From Cylicocyclus nassatus (Eukaryota > Nematoda > Chromadorea > Rhabditida > Strongylidae), in the NCBI GenBank assembly GCA_958299035.1, contig CATQJL010000223.1, positions 67,264,371 to 67,328,370 on the forward strand: 64,000 nucleotides of DNA. The letters run 5' to 3'. Position 1 is the first letter of the stretch. Each line of letters begins with the position of its first letter. The translations under genes were made by a program, and so were the position numbers. A model generated the notes under the pieces. That model did not search any database and was not told the origin of the DNA. It worked only from the letters and a program-made list of their open reading frames with translations. Of the stretch, positions 37,522 to 49,813 are shown piece after piece.

Positions 37522-38230
37522 TAGGTTGTCCCAAAAGTTCGCTCGCACCATTTTCAAAAATTCATCACTCTTTAAATTCTCAACGAATTTGTACGATCAA
37601 AATTTTGCGTAAGAGAGGAGCTAATGCTATTCGCATCTGTACCTGAATTGTTCGTTATTGTGCACAAGTGAAGGAGATAGAAGCTCAAAACCAAAATCAC
37701 TCAAAATTTGAATTTTTCGTGTAGGGTCATAAAAAATCGGAAACTTGCAACAAAAATCGGAGCAGTCGGCATTGTAGGTTCTTTTACCAGCTCTTTCTAA
37801 CAGTGCAAAGTTTGCGCTGATTGAGCGTTTCTATGAAAAGTTACGATTTCCTTGAAAAATGCCAAAATAAATCAAAATCGCCCTTTTGTATTGCTTGCTC
37901 GAAAATCGTAGCTTTTCATAGAGACGCTTAATCGGCGCAAACTTTGCACTGTTAGAAAGAGCTGGTGAAAGAACCTATGATACCGGCTGCTCCGATTTTT
38001 GCTGCAAGTTTCCGTTTTTTTATGACCTTACACAGAAAATTCGAATTTTGACTAATTTTCTTTTATCGCTCCTATCTATGCAAAAGATGATCATTCGCAA
38101 GCAGCTAAGGTGTCGTTATAAAGAGCATGACTTACTCTTTCATACAAAAATAAAAGCAGTCAAATCGGTCGGGAAAAACAGAAGTTAAGAATTTTTGAAA
38201 ATGATGCGAACGAACTTTCGGGACAACCTA
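37522..38230. mobile_element. Mariner-like MITE, about 709 bp
   Basis: The left end TTAGGTTGTCCCAAAAGTTCGCTCGCA and the inverted right end tgcgaacgaactttcgggacaaccta carry TA duplications. This end sequence is of the Tc1/mariner type. Inside, 37730-37880 and 37900-38035 form a second inverted pair (ctctttctaacagtgcaaagtttgcgc). There is no transposase ORF. It lies between the 5' end of ASCC2 and the 3' end of DHX37. Confidence 0.8.
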
Positions 38231-39632
38231 ATATTTACAGTAATAATAGGCTGAGTAGTAATAGTAAAGATCGGGTAAATCAGTGAGGATGAGATGAACA
38301 GAAAAATAAGGAGTAGCGGCAAAAGGATTTTGTGTTCACGATGGTTCGTGAGGAAACATTTTGGAGAAAATGACTACGGTGGAGAACCCGTTGGTTTATT
38401 GTTCAAAATAGAAAAATACATTTTTCAAGTCTTTTTGAATGGAATATAAACCCTGTAAATATTTACAAGTATGTATGAAAATAGATTGTAGGAAATTTCC
38501 GCACTGGAAATTTCTTTTGATCTAGAGAAACTCTAGCGAAGAGATTTTTTTCTTTCAAAATCTCATCGACATAGCGATGCACTTGCATAGAAAATCCACA
38601 AACATTAGCGTGAGCGCGACAGATCATTTATCCCTGGCAGCGGCAAAAATTTTTTTCCTCATTAAATGAGGAAGCGACGAAATTTTTTCCGGGAATAAAA
38701 AAGTGGTGTTCACCACCTCTCATTTGTCATTTTACAAACTCATAATTTTGAACTTCTGATCAAACGAGTATTCACTTCTTCCGGACTCATACCATTTTGA
38801 CCATTCCCAAATGAAATAAACTACTTGTACGATTCTGCAATGAACAAAATTTTGCATTGTAGCTCACACATTGTCAGACGGATAGAGTTAAAGATAGAGA
38901 AATATAAACCATAGCGCATTTATGATTTATAGTATAAATCAGAAATGTCATGTTAAATAACTCCAGGGATGCATTTTAGTCTGAAAGAAGTTTGGAGAAG
39001 GAGCATGTGGCCCATCCTTCGAGGCAGAGGGGTCTAACATAAGCCGAACAGAGGTGATCTTTCTGAGAATGTGGTGGTTTTCAAGAATACAAATAACTTC
39101 AGCATTTAGAATAAAACTAACGCGCTTATAACAAATCTGGTAGGTAGTGCAGTGATATAATGTATCAACGTGTACACGACCTTCATTCCAAAAGTTTTCA
39201 GAATTTTCTAACAACCGTTTTGATAACTCCAGATCCGAAAAATTCTTGAACTTAAAAGAACAGTAGTAGCAGGACGAAATATATTACACGTTCTATGACA
39301 GACCATTTATAATGCATCCAGATTCACCACAGCTTCATACACGCCCATGGCCATGTTTAGAGAGATGCACAAAAACATCACACTTCAAAGATTTGAATGA
39401 GGCAAACAAAAAAAAAAATTCGGAAACAACCCATCTCCTCTATAAATATAGAAAGTTCTGAAATCTTTAACAAATAACAACAACAATAACAAGCAACAAA
39501 TTTCAACAAAGGGGGTTTACAGTAAATAAAACAAACAGTATTTTCAGCTCGCAAAATTTAGACATTATTAGAATCACAGTTCTACAAAAATCAAAACAGG
39601 CTACTAAACTATGTACAAAATAAACTGAAGTT
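38231..39632. other. Intergenic DNA between DHX37 and ASCC2
   Basis: AT-rich, no gene recognised. A small inverted pair surrounds 38650-38690 (cctcattaaatgagg). No SL2-type close spacing is present, so co-transcription of the two same-strand genes is not supported. Confidence 0.45.
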
Positions 39633-42600
39633 CTAGATATAAATCTTATTTCTACCCATCTTTGCTGTTTTCTGCTCGAGTGGAGGCCACATAACTGTGA
39701 TAGTTCCATGCAAAGACTCCGGCAACCACTCCAGATATTCTTCTAGCAGATAATTCTCGTCTTTGTGCCAAGCTTCAATCAGATCAGCCTTTGTGTGAAC
39801 CTACAAAACCAGCCAAATGGACACTGCGTCACTTAGCATCAGCTACTCACCTCCTTTTCAATCAAAGCATTGAGCAGAGTCTCCGTTCTCTTCTGTAACT
39901 TAGCCCAAGACCTAACCATTGTTGTAGGAGGGGCTAGCATTTTCGGCACATATTCAGCCAGTAGAGGCATTACCTAAATAAGGGCAATGAAGAGCGTAAA
40001 GCTCAGCCCAAGAGCTTGACTCCGCATACCTCTCCAGCCAATAGGAATTGTGCAAAATATCGGTACAACATGATATCATTAGGCACTGGTCGATCCACAG
40101 GCTCAAGATGCCATTCTAATGGCCCGAAAGTTACACTAACACTCTTAACTATCTGATCCTTTTCTGCGTCATACCTCAAGTACAACAAATATGATTATGA
40201 AACAAACCCTAGGCTATGGGAACCTACCTGGGCAGCTGATCTCTGTCCATAGGAGCAAAATTACAGTAAGGTTCTGCAAGCCGCGTCAACCATTCATGAT
40301 CCACCATCATAAGATTTTGCATGCATCTACGATCACCAAGTTGGACAATTTCTTGATAAATGACGTAATCAGGCTCTTCAGTATAAATCACACTGCATGG
40401 ATCGATGAAAACATATTCCTGCAAAAAAGGCAAAATAAGATAACGAACTTAGGAAACAGCTTGGATGTCGCGGGTATTGGCATGTTGCGCCTCCCTGCCA
40501 AATTCTGCAAAGGGCATCTTGAGCCCCGATGCAATGTATACAAAAAACGCACAAGGATTAAGAAGATTAACGTGAAGATAAAAAAAGTTCACGAGAACTT
40601 GATTTTTAGACCCGAAGTAGTCCAACCTGCAATTTCATTGTTTGGTATGCTCCTTTCGGCACTTCTTCATCACCAGCGGACCGATCCACACGTTTAGCGA
40701 TGCGATCAGCTAGTCCAGCTACCATCATTTGCCTTAAATTCAATGATTTTTCAACACAGTAGATAGGGTAGTAAAATTTGGTAATAAATCTACCTCAACA
40801 TTTGCGCTTGAGTGTCTGATGGAGGTGGAAGGTTTGGGTCAAAAACGACATCAGCGGCCGCTTTGAAAGATGTGTTTACTATGTTGGTTAGTTGCCTTCG
40901 AAGTCGACGAATTTCTAGCATGGCTTTATGCCTAAGACCTAACTTTGAACATGCCGCTGGACTCATCTAAACCATAAAAGATTAAGAACTGAGAGAGCAA
41001 AAGCATTGTTTGCGTGGGGCACAATGCGTGCGCACCTTTTCTGCTTCACTGCAATTCACAGCCCGCATCAGAACCAAAAGATCACCAAGGCGTCGGCCGG
41101 GGCCCTGTGATACTGACCACTTTAAGGACAATCGACAAAAAAAATCAGCTATGATGGAGATAAAACTACCTTCCCACACCAGCTTCTCCTCAATTTCAAC
41201 ACTTCCGTCATCTTTTCCTTCGTCTCTTCGTCAGTCTCGCCTCGAATAGATGAAATGGGTATCATTGGTTCTCGGACTAAAAGATAGTAAGACAGCACTT
41301 GTAGTGAGAGGTGCTGATACTGCGCAAGAGTTCTATTTAAAAATAATTTGAAAGTTTGATTGAACTCATCAGTAATATCGATAACATGCCTAAAGAGATA
41401 ACAAAAAAGAAACGTTCAAAAAGTAGGTACTATACAGATAAAAACGGCAAAAACGATGCTGACCTGACAACGCTGCTATAAGTATAATTGCATAGGGCAT
41501 CAGATTGTGCTGATTAGCCATAGCTATCACTTTTGCGTAAGCTGGTGCCAATGGAAACACCGATAATGTGCGACCTAATGGCGTGATCCGCGCCTCAGTC
41601 TGAGACCAAACGCATCATGTAAATCCACCAAAAAATCATATTGCAATCTAACACCTACCTTTCCTTCTTTCGTTGTTTTCGCCAATGCACCCAACTTTAT
41701 CAAACGCAATTCAGCAGCTTCCAACGTCTCTGGATCAGGCGCTGAGGGAAATGGGAAGTTGACGACCTAGATATTACCGATATTAAAATAAGCATAGCAA
41801 GAAATCTGTTACAAAACAGACCTTGACAATATTCATGGACTTCAAGTGAAGAACAAGTTGATCTGCCGGCTTATCTAGAATTTCCGGTCGAGAAAACTTT
41901 TCGAAATCCTCAAAAACAGCAGATGAGTAGAGCCTACAAAGCAACACATATCTAAAATCTGATGGGAAAGACGGAATCTCCAAATCGTGCATAGATTAGA
42001 CATGAAAGCGTCTGCTAATAATTCCCTGCAAAGCATGGGAGACACTTACCTGTATGCATGACCTGGTGCAATACGTCCAGCACGTCCAGCGCGCTGATCA
42101 GCCGATGCTTGACTTATATGAGCTACTACAAATTGGGATACACCCGTAATTGGATCATAAAGTCTGAATAATAAACATGAAGACCAATATTTCCATAAAA
42201 CCAATGAATTACCTCCTCTTCTCGAAGCCAGTATCCACGACATACTTTACACCGGGTATGGTCAGTGACGTTTCTGCCACATTCGTCGCTATTACACACA
42301 TTCTGAAATAATAGTTTTAGCAAGAACTACGCTACGAAGATGATGAGAGTAACAATTTTTACGGAAACTGATGACATACCTGGCTCCTTCTGGTGGCGGC
42401 TCAAACACTCGTCTCTGCTTCTCTGATGATAACAGTGAGTACAAAGGCAAGCAGTAGAGAGGTGCGCAGTCGTTTGGTGGAGCTGCCATGGGGGTTTCCT
42501 GCAAGCAAACATACGCTCTTTCAACCGTTACGTAAATGTGGACTGCTACTTGCTATACTTGAAAAAGTGCAATTCATTCTAAGAACAATTTCATGCAAAT

Positions 42601-45600
42601 GCTGACGTGCAACCCGAACCCCTACATTTCTCACTCACCAAGCGACTATCTTCGTCCTCTTCTCCCTCCTCGTAATCATCCCACATGGTGTCTCCTACAC
42701 CGGTTTCCAAAAAGTCTTCACCATCAAGCTGTTCAACCCGCTAAATTCAGAAATGACTGAAGTCAAAACAGATAGTATCGGCGGCTCACATTTTCTTTAA
42801 AATCCTCCAGCTTCAGATCTTGCACCTCTTTCAAACGTTTCTTTTTCCATTTTTTGCCTCCTCTTACCATGAGCTCCCCATCTTTGCTTTTCTCATAGTG
42901 AACCTAGAAGATCCAGTGATATAGAAAACGCCTGAAATCTCGCAAAATTTGTTTGCGAATTGTGCATGCTAGGAACAAGAGTAGTTGGAACTCTATTTCT
43001 ACTTGTGTATTGTTTGAGGAACATATTCTAGAACTTGAATCAGTTCACCACAGCATAAATGACCACATAAAGACCGATAAAACTCACAGGATAGCGTGCA
43101 ACCAACTTCTTGACTAGTTGCTTGACTTCTTGTTGACCGCTAACAAAAACCAGTATGGCACCATCAGGTAAGGCTTCATGGATTCTGCATATCTAAAAGG
43201 TCTACTAAAAACTGACGAGTCTACGGTAACGATAGCCAGAGATAAGGAAGAATCTAGAAGGAACAAAGAACGGTTGACCAAAGTCATATCCAATACAAAA
43301 ATGAATCTCAAATAAACATAGACGAGCAAAATCACTGAAATTACCTTTCTGAAAGACGCCACCATGTAGTCAGCTGGAGTGCGTTTTTCGAAGTGTACGG
43401 TTACTGGAAACTGCCTGGCTTCCACATTGATGACCTGAGGTTCTATTATAGGGAACAACCTGAAAAGAGTATATTCGAAAATCGCTGAAAATTCCGAATT
43501 CGCGTTTGGCTGCTATTGCACTAAACAATACATAGGTGAAGATATCAACAGGTAAAACGAAAAAGGGATTAGAATCTAATTTCTGAGCAGCTCATGCATG
43601 ACTACATCCCCTCATCTCCATGCCAAAATAAATACCCAACCTTTTGTGCGTGAAGTCATCCAATCGTAAAGTGGCAGACATTATGATCAGCTTGAGTGGG
43701 TTAGCAGTTTTGGCTCTCAGTGGAGCTATTCGACTCAGCATTCCTATCAGAACATCGCTGTACATGGACCTTTCATGCGCTTCATCGATGAGAATCGCCG
43801 AGTATCTATGGATCGAGAATTCGAATGAGTGGAAAAAATGTGAGCTCGCATAGATGATGCCCAGGAAGGAGAATAAGATTGCCAAAAATAGAACATCAAC
43901 GAACAACAAATAAGACTAAAAAACAGGAGATTTGAGAAAAAGAGATGTCTCACTTTTTCAGCATTATGTCAGACTCCATTTCTTTCATTAACACACCATC
44001 GGTCATAAACAATATCCTGGTCTTATCGGTGCGATTTCCTTCATAACGTATCTAAACTTTGACGATAAAATGAATGCACTTTGATTAAATCTTTGGCGGA
44101 GCAAAATGTAAAAAGCGGCGATTATCATTTCACCAATAAAAGCAAAGTCCACAAATAAGCCTACCTGGTAGGAGACTTCATCGGGTGCATTAAGTTCCTC
44201 ACCAATTCTCTGCGCCATTGACATAGCTGCAACACGTCTTGGTTCCGTTATGCCAATTAGCTGACCGTCGTTAGCATATCTAACATGACAAGGAATAACG
44301 CAAATTGGTAAAAATACAAGACTTGAACTACAAAGTTCCCGGTGGGTATAAAACAAAAAAAATTGAAATTTGACTCACCCAGCTTCATACAGAAATTGCG
44401 GAATTTGTGTAGTTTTTCCTGAGCCCGTCTCACCGCAGATGACAGTCACCTGGTATTTTGACAATGAATTTGAAGATGACGATTATGAAAAGTGAAAGAC
44501 TGTTCAGATAACGAAAGAAGATTTCAAACTCACAACATTATCGTTTATTGTCTCCATGATTGGTACTTCTTCGGAGTAGATTGGTAACTGAGCTCTTTTA
44601 GCCTCTATGTTTGGATCCCTAGCTATCAAAACCCGTTTCCTCTGAACCGCTGGTAAGGCAGGTTTCGAAACCTCTTCCTCAGCTTCGACTTTGACTTCCT
44701 AAACTTTATGTAATCATATGCTAACCATATTATATTGCAAATAAAGAAATCCCAAAAACCGTGAGCTTTTCCATGAAAAACATACTAGCTTTGAGAGGTA
44801 AAATAGTCTTTTCTCTCTAAAACAAAATCAGCATGCATGCTATGAGAGAAAAGATATATGGACGCAACATAAGAGATGAGAAAAAATCAGAATGCCAAAC
44901 AAGATCTACTAACCTTTGGAGGGACCCTTAGCTCTTGTTGCTTTGCAGTTTCGCCAGTAACAATCGTCTTATTTTGGTCAGCGGATGACGTAGCAGGTTT
45001 CTAGGAATTCAGTATTCAAAATCCTGCACCATACAAATGCGCATCTGTACCTCTACACTTCCTTCAACTTTGTGGCTGCTGTCCTCCACTTCATTCGTTT
45101 CGGCTGGTACCTCATTTTCTGGCTGAGAAGTGGAAGTGGATGCTTGGCAGCCCTGAATATTGATATCGTTGTTAGAAAAAATGGAAATGTTAGTGATAGA
45201 GAAAAAAAGACACCTCGATTTCATCGCCTTCATCCTTGTCTTCTTCAGAACTCTCATCGTCTGTCGGGTAGTAGTTTTCTTGTTTACGCTCTTTTTCGTG
45301 GATTGTTGGGGGAAGCTTGATTTTCGACGATACTGACTTAATCCTAGTGGGAAAGGTGCAAGAATCGTCGCTGAAAGAGAAAATTCACAGGGATCTTCAG
45401 AAATCAACAATTGCGCACCCTTTCAATTTCTCTTGCATATGAGTAGATGAGCCGAGTTGATTCAGCTTTTTTGTATCCACTTGGTATTCAGCCAAACTGG
45501 CGAAAAGCTCCTCTTGCTTGAAAAAAAAGAAGTGAAAGTTCCTAGAAAGTTCGATATAAGATTATCAACTTACTGTCAATTTATTTGCTTTTCTCTGCTG

Positions 45601-45892
45601 TACTGCTGCCAACTGCCGCTTCATCTTCTTTGTCATCTTCTGTTTTTCTCTTTCTTTAGCGTAATTTTTGCTTTTCTTACCACCAGTAGCATCCTTTTTC
45701 TTGGGAATAGGTCCATCATCGACCTTTTTCCGCTTCTTTCCTGTAACGTATGCAGTTTTTATTATTTGAAAGACGGACTTTCTGTTCAAACAAGTAAAGA
45801 GTAATTCTACCTGGAACTACCACAAGTTGATTCGAATCGCTGGTATCAAGGTGATCCCTTTTTGGATCATATAGAACATCTGTGGACGTCAT
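39633..45892 (-). CDS. dhx37: DEAH-box RNA helicase DHX37/Dhr1
   Basis: About 29 exons join from ATG 45892 ([13 protein letters not shown]) to TAG 39635-39633, about 1,180 residues; human DHX37 has 1,157. The N-terminus is lysine-rich ([28 protein letters not shown]) then acidic ([14 protein letters not shown]). Helicase motifs follow in order: GETGSGKT (44430), TEPRRVAA (44250), DEAH (43785), SAT (43685), FVSGQQEV (43150), [12 protein letters not shown] (42280) and QRAGRAGR (42090). The phrase [19 protein letters not shown] after the SAT motif is characteristic of DHX37/Dhr1. The acidic insertion at 42730-42640 and the C-terminal [18 protein letters not shown] also fit. The yeast enzyme removes U3 snoRNA from pre-18S rRNA in the small-subunit processome, in the nucleolus; the same job is inferred here (C. 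elegans rha-2 is the likely counterpart). No broken motif was seen. It lies 3 kb upstream of ASCC2 on the same strand. Confidence 0.93.
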
Positions 45893-46230
45893 CCCTAAAA
45901 CTGCAATGGCAAAGCATCAAACTGAAGTAATGACAAGCAAAGTACAAAGTGAAAACACACAACAATTGCCCACAGGTAAACAGAGCAAATTTGACAAGGA
46001 AAATTTCGAAGTGCGATTTGTGGAGGGGATTAACACCTAAAGTTACAGAATACGTAGCGCTTTAAATGAACAAAAGTTGAAAATCAAAAAGATGGAACTA
46101 GTTCTGGCTCGCAGATAAACTAGGCGTGAGTTAACACAGTGTGTTATCACGTAATCTTCAGTACACCGTAGCAACGTTACGATATCGTACGTAAATAGAT
46201 ACATTGGATAGGTTTTCCGCTGTGCTGTGC

Positions 46231-46396
46231 TATTGTGCTTGCACTGTAGGTAAAATGCGGCAAAATTTGCGCGTAAAAAATTAGCCACGATAATGCCGGC
46301 ACTCTGCGCGCGCAAACGGAAGGCGTCACAGGCGCTACTACTTGTTCAGGCGCAAATTTTAGCGCATTTCACCTTGGTACAGTGCAAGCACACTAT
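46231..46396. mobile_element. Short MITE upstream of DHX37
   Basis: Inverted ends TATTGTGCTTGCACTGTA (left) and tacagtgcaagcacactata (right), followed inward by the further inverted pair aaaatgcggcaaaatttgcgc against gcgcaaattttagcgcattt. Flanking TA suggests a 2-bp duplication. No coding potential. Confidence 0.65.
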
Positions 46397-46449
46397 ATTA
46401 AGCGGCAATTCTACTCGACTGTACGTACCACTCTGACATTCGGTGCGTG

Positions 46450-47040
46450 CGGCGCGCGCTTGTTAATGGCCAGCAGTGCGGCCCGCGCGCCCAGATTTAC
46501 GGGCGGGGTCATGTACCGTGCGGCCCGCGCGCCTTGTATCCTTAGCGTACGGCCCGCGCGCAATACATTCTCCCCGTGCCGCCCGCGCGCCTCCAATTCC
46601 CACACGCTATAGGCGTAATAGGTACCCGCGTGAGGTACGACGCTGTGATTAGGCTGCTCCATCACTTGTGGAGCTGACTTAGGTATCATTTCTAGGCATT
46701 TGAGTAATCGCAGGAACATAAGAAGTTTTTTACTTCTACGGAGGTTATCCCCCGACAGCGTCCCGAATGGGTGCTGAATTTGAATTTTGAATTCTGTGAA
46801 TTCAAATTCAAATTCTCAAATTTTTTGGACTGTGAAGTTGAGAATGCTCACGGCACGACGGAAGAAGAAAAAGAAGATCTATGAAAAAGACTTATTCTCT
46901 AGTAGCTTGCGGACGGAGCGCTTTCGATACCGTGCGGCCCGCGCGCATTCATCGTTCGGCTCGCGCGCACGGAGCGTTCGGCCCCCTCGCACTACAAGGC
47001 GCCGCACGGGGAGCGCGCGCGCGCCGCACGGACTAAATGT
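46450..47040. repeat. Dispersed GC-rich motif cluster (tgcggcccgcgcgc)
   Basis: The motif YRCGGCCCGCGCGC or a close variant occurs about eight times at irregular spacing: near 46478, 46518, 46550, 46580, 46932, then gctcgcgcgcac at 46961, and inverted forms at 47005-47030. The cluster begins about 560 bp upstream of the DHX37 start codon. ORFs here are products of the GC bias. Confidence 0.6.
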
Positions 47041-47045
47041 CAGAG

Positions 47046-47378
47046 CAGTGGCGTACCCAGAATTTCGGCTTGGAGGGGGCGACAAAAAAATTTTCCGGTG
47101 AAGGTGCGTGGCGTCAGTCACGCACGCCGAAAAATTTTTTGGTATGCTCCCTAAAATTTTCGCGGGATCAGAACCCCGAAATTTCAGAGAAAGGAGTTTT
47201 TGTATAAGACTGGGAATTTTTTAAAAATTTCAAAACTATTAACTTTCTACAATTGCAGACAAGTCATTTGCACAATTTTATAACCCATGTAAGTAACTTT
47301 CGAATTCGCGATCCGTTCTCGTGTGGGGGGGGGGGGGGTGAGGGCGCCCCTCCCCCACTCCTCCTCGGTACGCCACTG
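47046..47378. mobile_element. hAT-like MITE, second 333-bp copy
   Basis: Ends CAGTGGCGTACCCAG and cctcggtacgccactg, with the internal text of the 12570 copy in opposite orientation (ggtgcgtggcgtcagtcacgc; gtaagtaactttcg; a run of G at 47325-47338). No clear 8-bp flank duplication is visible here. Confidence 0.7.
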
Positions 47379-47600
47379 GTACATACCCTCAACAACTATC
47401 CTCAAACTGTCCTTCACTGGCAGCGATGGCCTTCCTGTTGGCCAGAGTCGTCGAGAGAAGGCTTGAAACTCCCTTAATGCAAGGGAGAAAGGGAACGAAC
47501 TCTGCTATTTTTAGCCGCTTTTGCGGACCACTGGTCCTTTCGAGGTGTCGTTGCATCTCCTTCGACCACTAGTCCGAGAGACGGCGCTCTTATCTACGTA

Positions 47601-48082
47601 CTAGCTGGCTTACCCGGCTCCGCCCGGCTTTGTCAAAACACTATGATAAAGATCCTATCCCTATCCCTGCACAATCATTCCCTGTGCCCACTTCTACATA
47701 CCAACTCCAACTCCCTATTCCCGCTTGTTAGTTATCAGCATGCTCGCTTACCCCGTCTGCCAACTCCCAGTCCCCCATAGGTCGAGCTTTGCAAAAAATC
47801 GATAGAATCAATAGAAGTAATCGATAATTCCAGAAACTAATATTGTATTCGTACCAGCGTGCTCACTTACTGCCCCCCCCCCTCTGTGCCAACCCAGCCC
47901 CGTAGCTCGATTTGCAAAAATCGATATTGATCGATAACGAAAACTAGCCTATGACACGGTCCCAGCCGCGAAGTATATGTATGCCATGTTTGATCCAAAT
48001 CGGTTCAGAAATAAAAATTTCTATTCCGCACATGCGTAGACACATACAGACAGACAAACAGACATTAGCTTCATATATAAGA
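47601..48082 (-). mobile_element. Non-autonomous Helitron (H2), 482 bp
   Basis: Read on the minus strand it begins TCTTATATATGAAGCTAATG after an A and ends ..gggcggagccgggtaagccagCTAG before T. It holds one partial copy of the ATCGAT-rich unit seen in H1 and a (TGTC)n tract. No ORF of note. Confidence 0.75.
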
Positions 48083-48167
48083 TGCTCATAGCCTGATGTT
48101 CCCTTGTTCTTTTGCAGCAGTATCCATTCACGTCCATTCTCGTTATTCGTTGGAGAAATGAGGTTAA

Positions 48168-48532
48168 AGGCACCGTCCACCCACATTTTCGACTACGACG
48201 TTTTTGTCGTTTCAGGGCCTTTTCATGTCCCTGATTCCGAATATGAAATCGAAAATGCGCGAAAACCCCAACAATCCCCGTTGCGGAGCATCCACAGGCC
48301 GGCTTTCCGGAACGATGATTGGATGGGCGCGCACAAATGTGCGGGCATGGATAGAGGGGGGGGGGCATGGATAGGGGTCCTCGTGCATATTCGCCAATCC
48401 GAAGGTTCATTTTCTCGCTTCCGAAGCGGCATTTTGCTCCGCGACGTGGGCATTGGAATGATAGGGGATATAATATGCTAAATAATATGCTGCCAAAAGC
48501 TCAACACCCTCAACTTAGGATGGACGGCGCCG
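48168..48532. mobile_element. piggyBac-like MITE, second copy (365 bp)
   Basis: TTAA flanks both ends (48164-48167, 48533-48536). The left end AGGCACCGTCCACCC matches the copy at 26969; the right end ggatggacggcgccg is slightly diverged. The shared internal text is gttttTGTCG..ccctgattccgaatatg..gaaaatgcgcgaaa. Confidence 0.7.
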
Positions 48533-49813
48533 TTAAGTTATACGTTGCAGAGAATTGTCATGAATACCTTCCAGAAACTAAAAATTTGATTTGAGATTTA
48601 ATAATTATCAGAGAATTATCGGTGTCCATAGTACAGGGTGTCCGTAAAGTATCTATGCAATGTTTGATCGTTGATATCTTTCTTCCCAACGAGTCTTTTG
48701 CCTTGCTTCAGGTACCGTTTTGTAGAGCTGGCTTCAACTTAAATTTACTGTATGGAGCGAATCACCGATCACTCTTCATTACTGTAGGATTACGGTAGAA
48801 ACTTCAAAGAGGGTTTTGAGCCATCAAAGGCATATTTTGCCTCAGAAAGGAAACAAAACAGCCTGAAAAGTTTTACACTAGGCTAATTGTAGTTGCTGAT
48901 TCTAACTTTAAAGTTTTCAATTCATTATGTTGATTCATTGAAGAGTTATGCCGGGTAAGAGGTAGCGGCCATTTTTTCAATGTTCCTAAAAAGTGCGGTT
49001 ATACCGTTTAGAAAGCTTCGCAATCTTGGGAATTGTTGAGTATTGAACTCCGCGTCCATAAAAACCCTATTACACAAGTTTTCACATTTTTTTGAAAAAT
49101 TTTGAGACGGCAGCATTTTCCACATTGACATCATATGTTTCAAGTTCTACCGTAATCCTACAGTAATGAAGAGCGATCGGTGATTCTCCTCATACTGTAA
49201 ATCTAAATTGAAGCCAGCTCTACAAACGGTACTTGAAGCAAGGCAAAAGTCATGTTGGGAAGAAAGTTATTAACGATCAAACAGTGTATACATACTTTAC
49301 TCAGACATTCGCCATTAAGTCCCGCAGGACAAGAGGTGTAGTCACGGAATGCCTGCGCGACTCCCGAAATCGGTGTCGGAACAAAATCAAGACACCTGAT
49401 TTTGTTTTGGGACAAAAGTGCGCGACAAAATCAGGTGTCCCGACCGACACATTCCGGACAAAATCGGAACACCTGCGGGAGACATCATAATGTCCCGATC
49501 GCGTTCAGAGCATGCGTTCTACGCCCTAACGGATTTTTGCGTCCTGCATCTCTTCTCTCACGCCTCCTTTTTCACTTATCTTGTGCCTTTGGTCTCTTTG
49601 GGTCTCAGTTCTCACGCCTGTTTTTTTCTGCTCGTAAAACGCAGTCAAACGTCAACAAATTCATTAACAAAAACCACATAATCTTCTCGGCAAGATTTAC
49701 AACAAATGGAAATGAAATGCATAGAAAGCAGCGAACATAAGGTTCAGGAGCTAACAACTGGAACGCGAAAGTACGAGACAATTATAGCAATAACAAAAAT
49801 GTAAATAATATTA

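Noticed and set aside
47046..47378. 8-bp target duplication for the second hAT-like MITE
   Set aside because: The flanks (tgtcagag and gtacatac) do not match.
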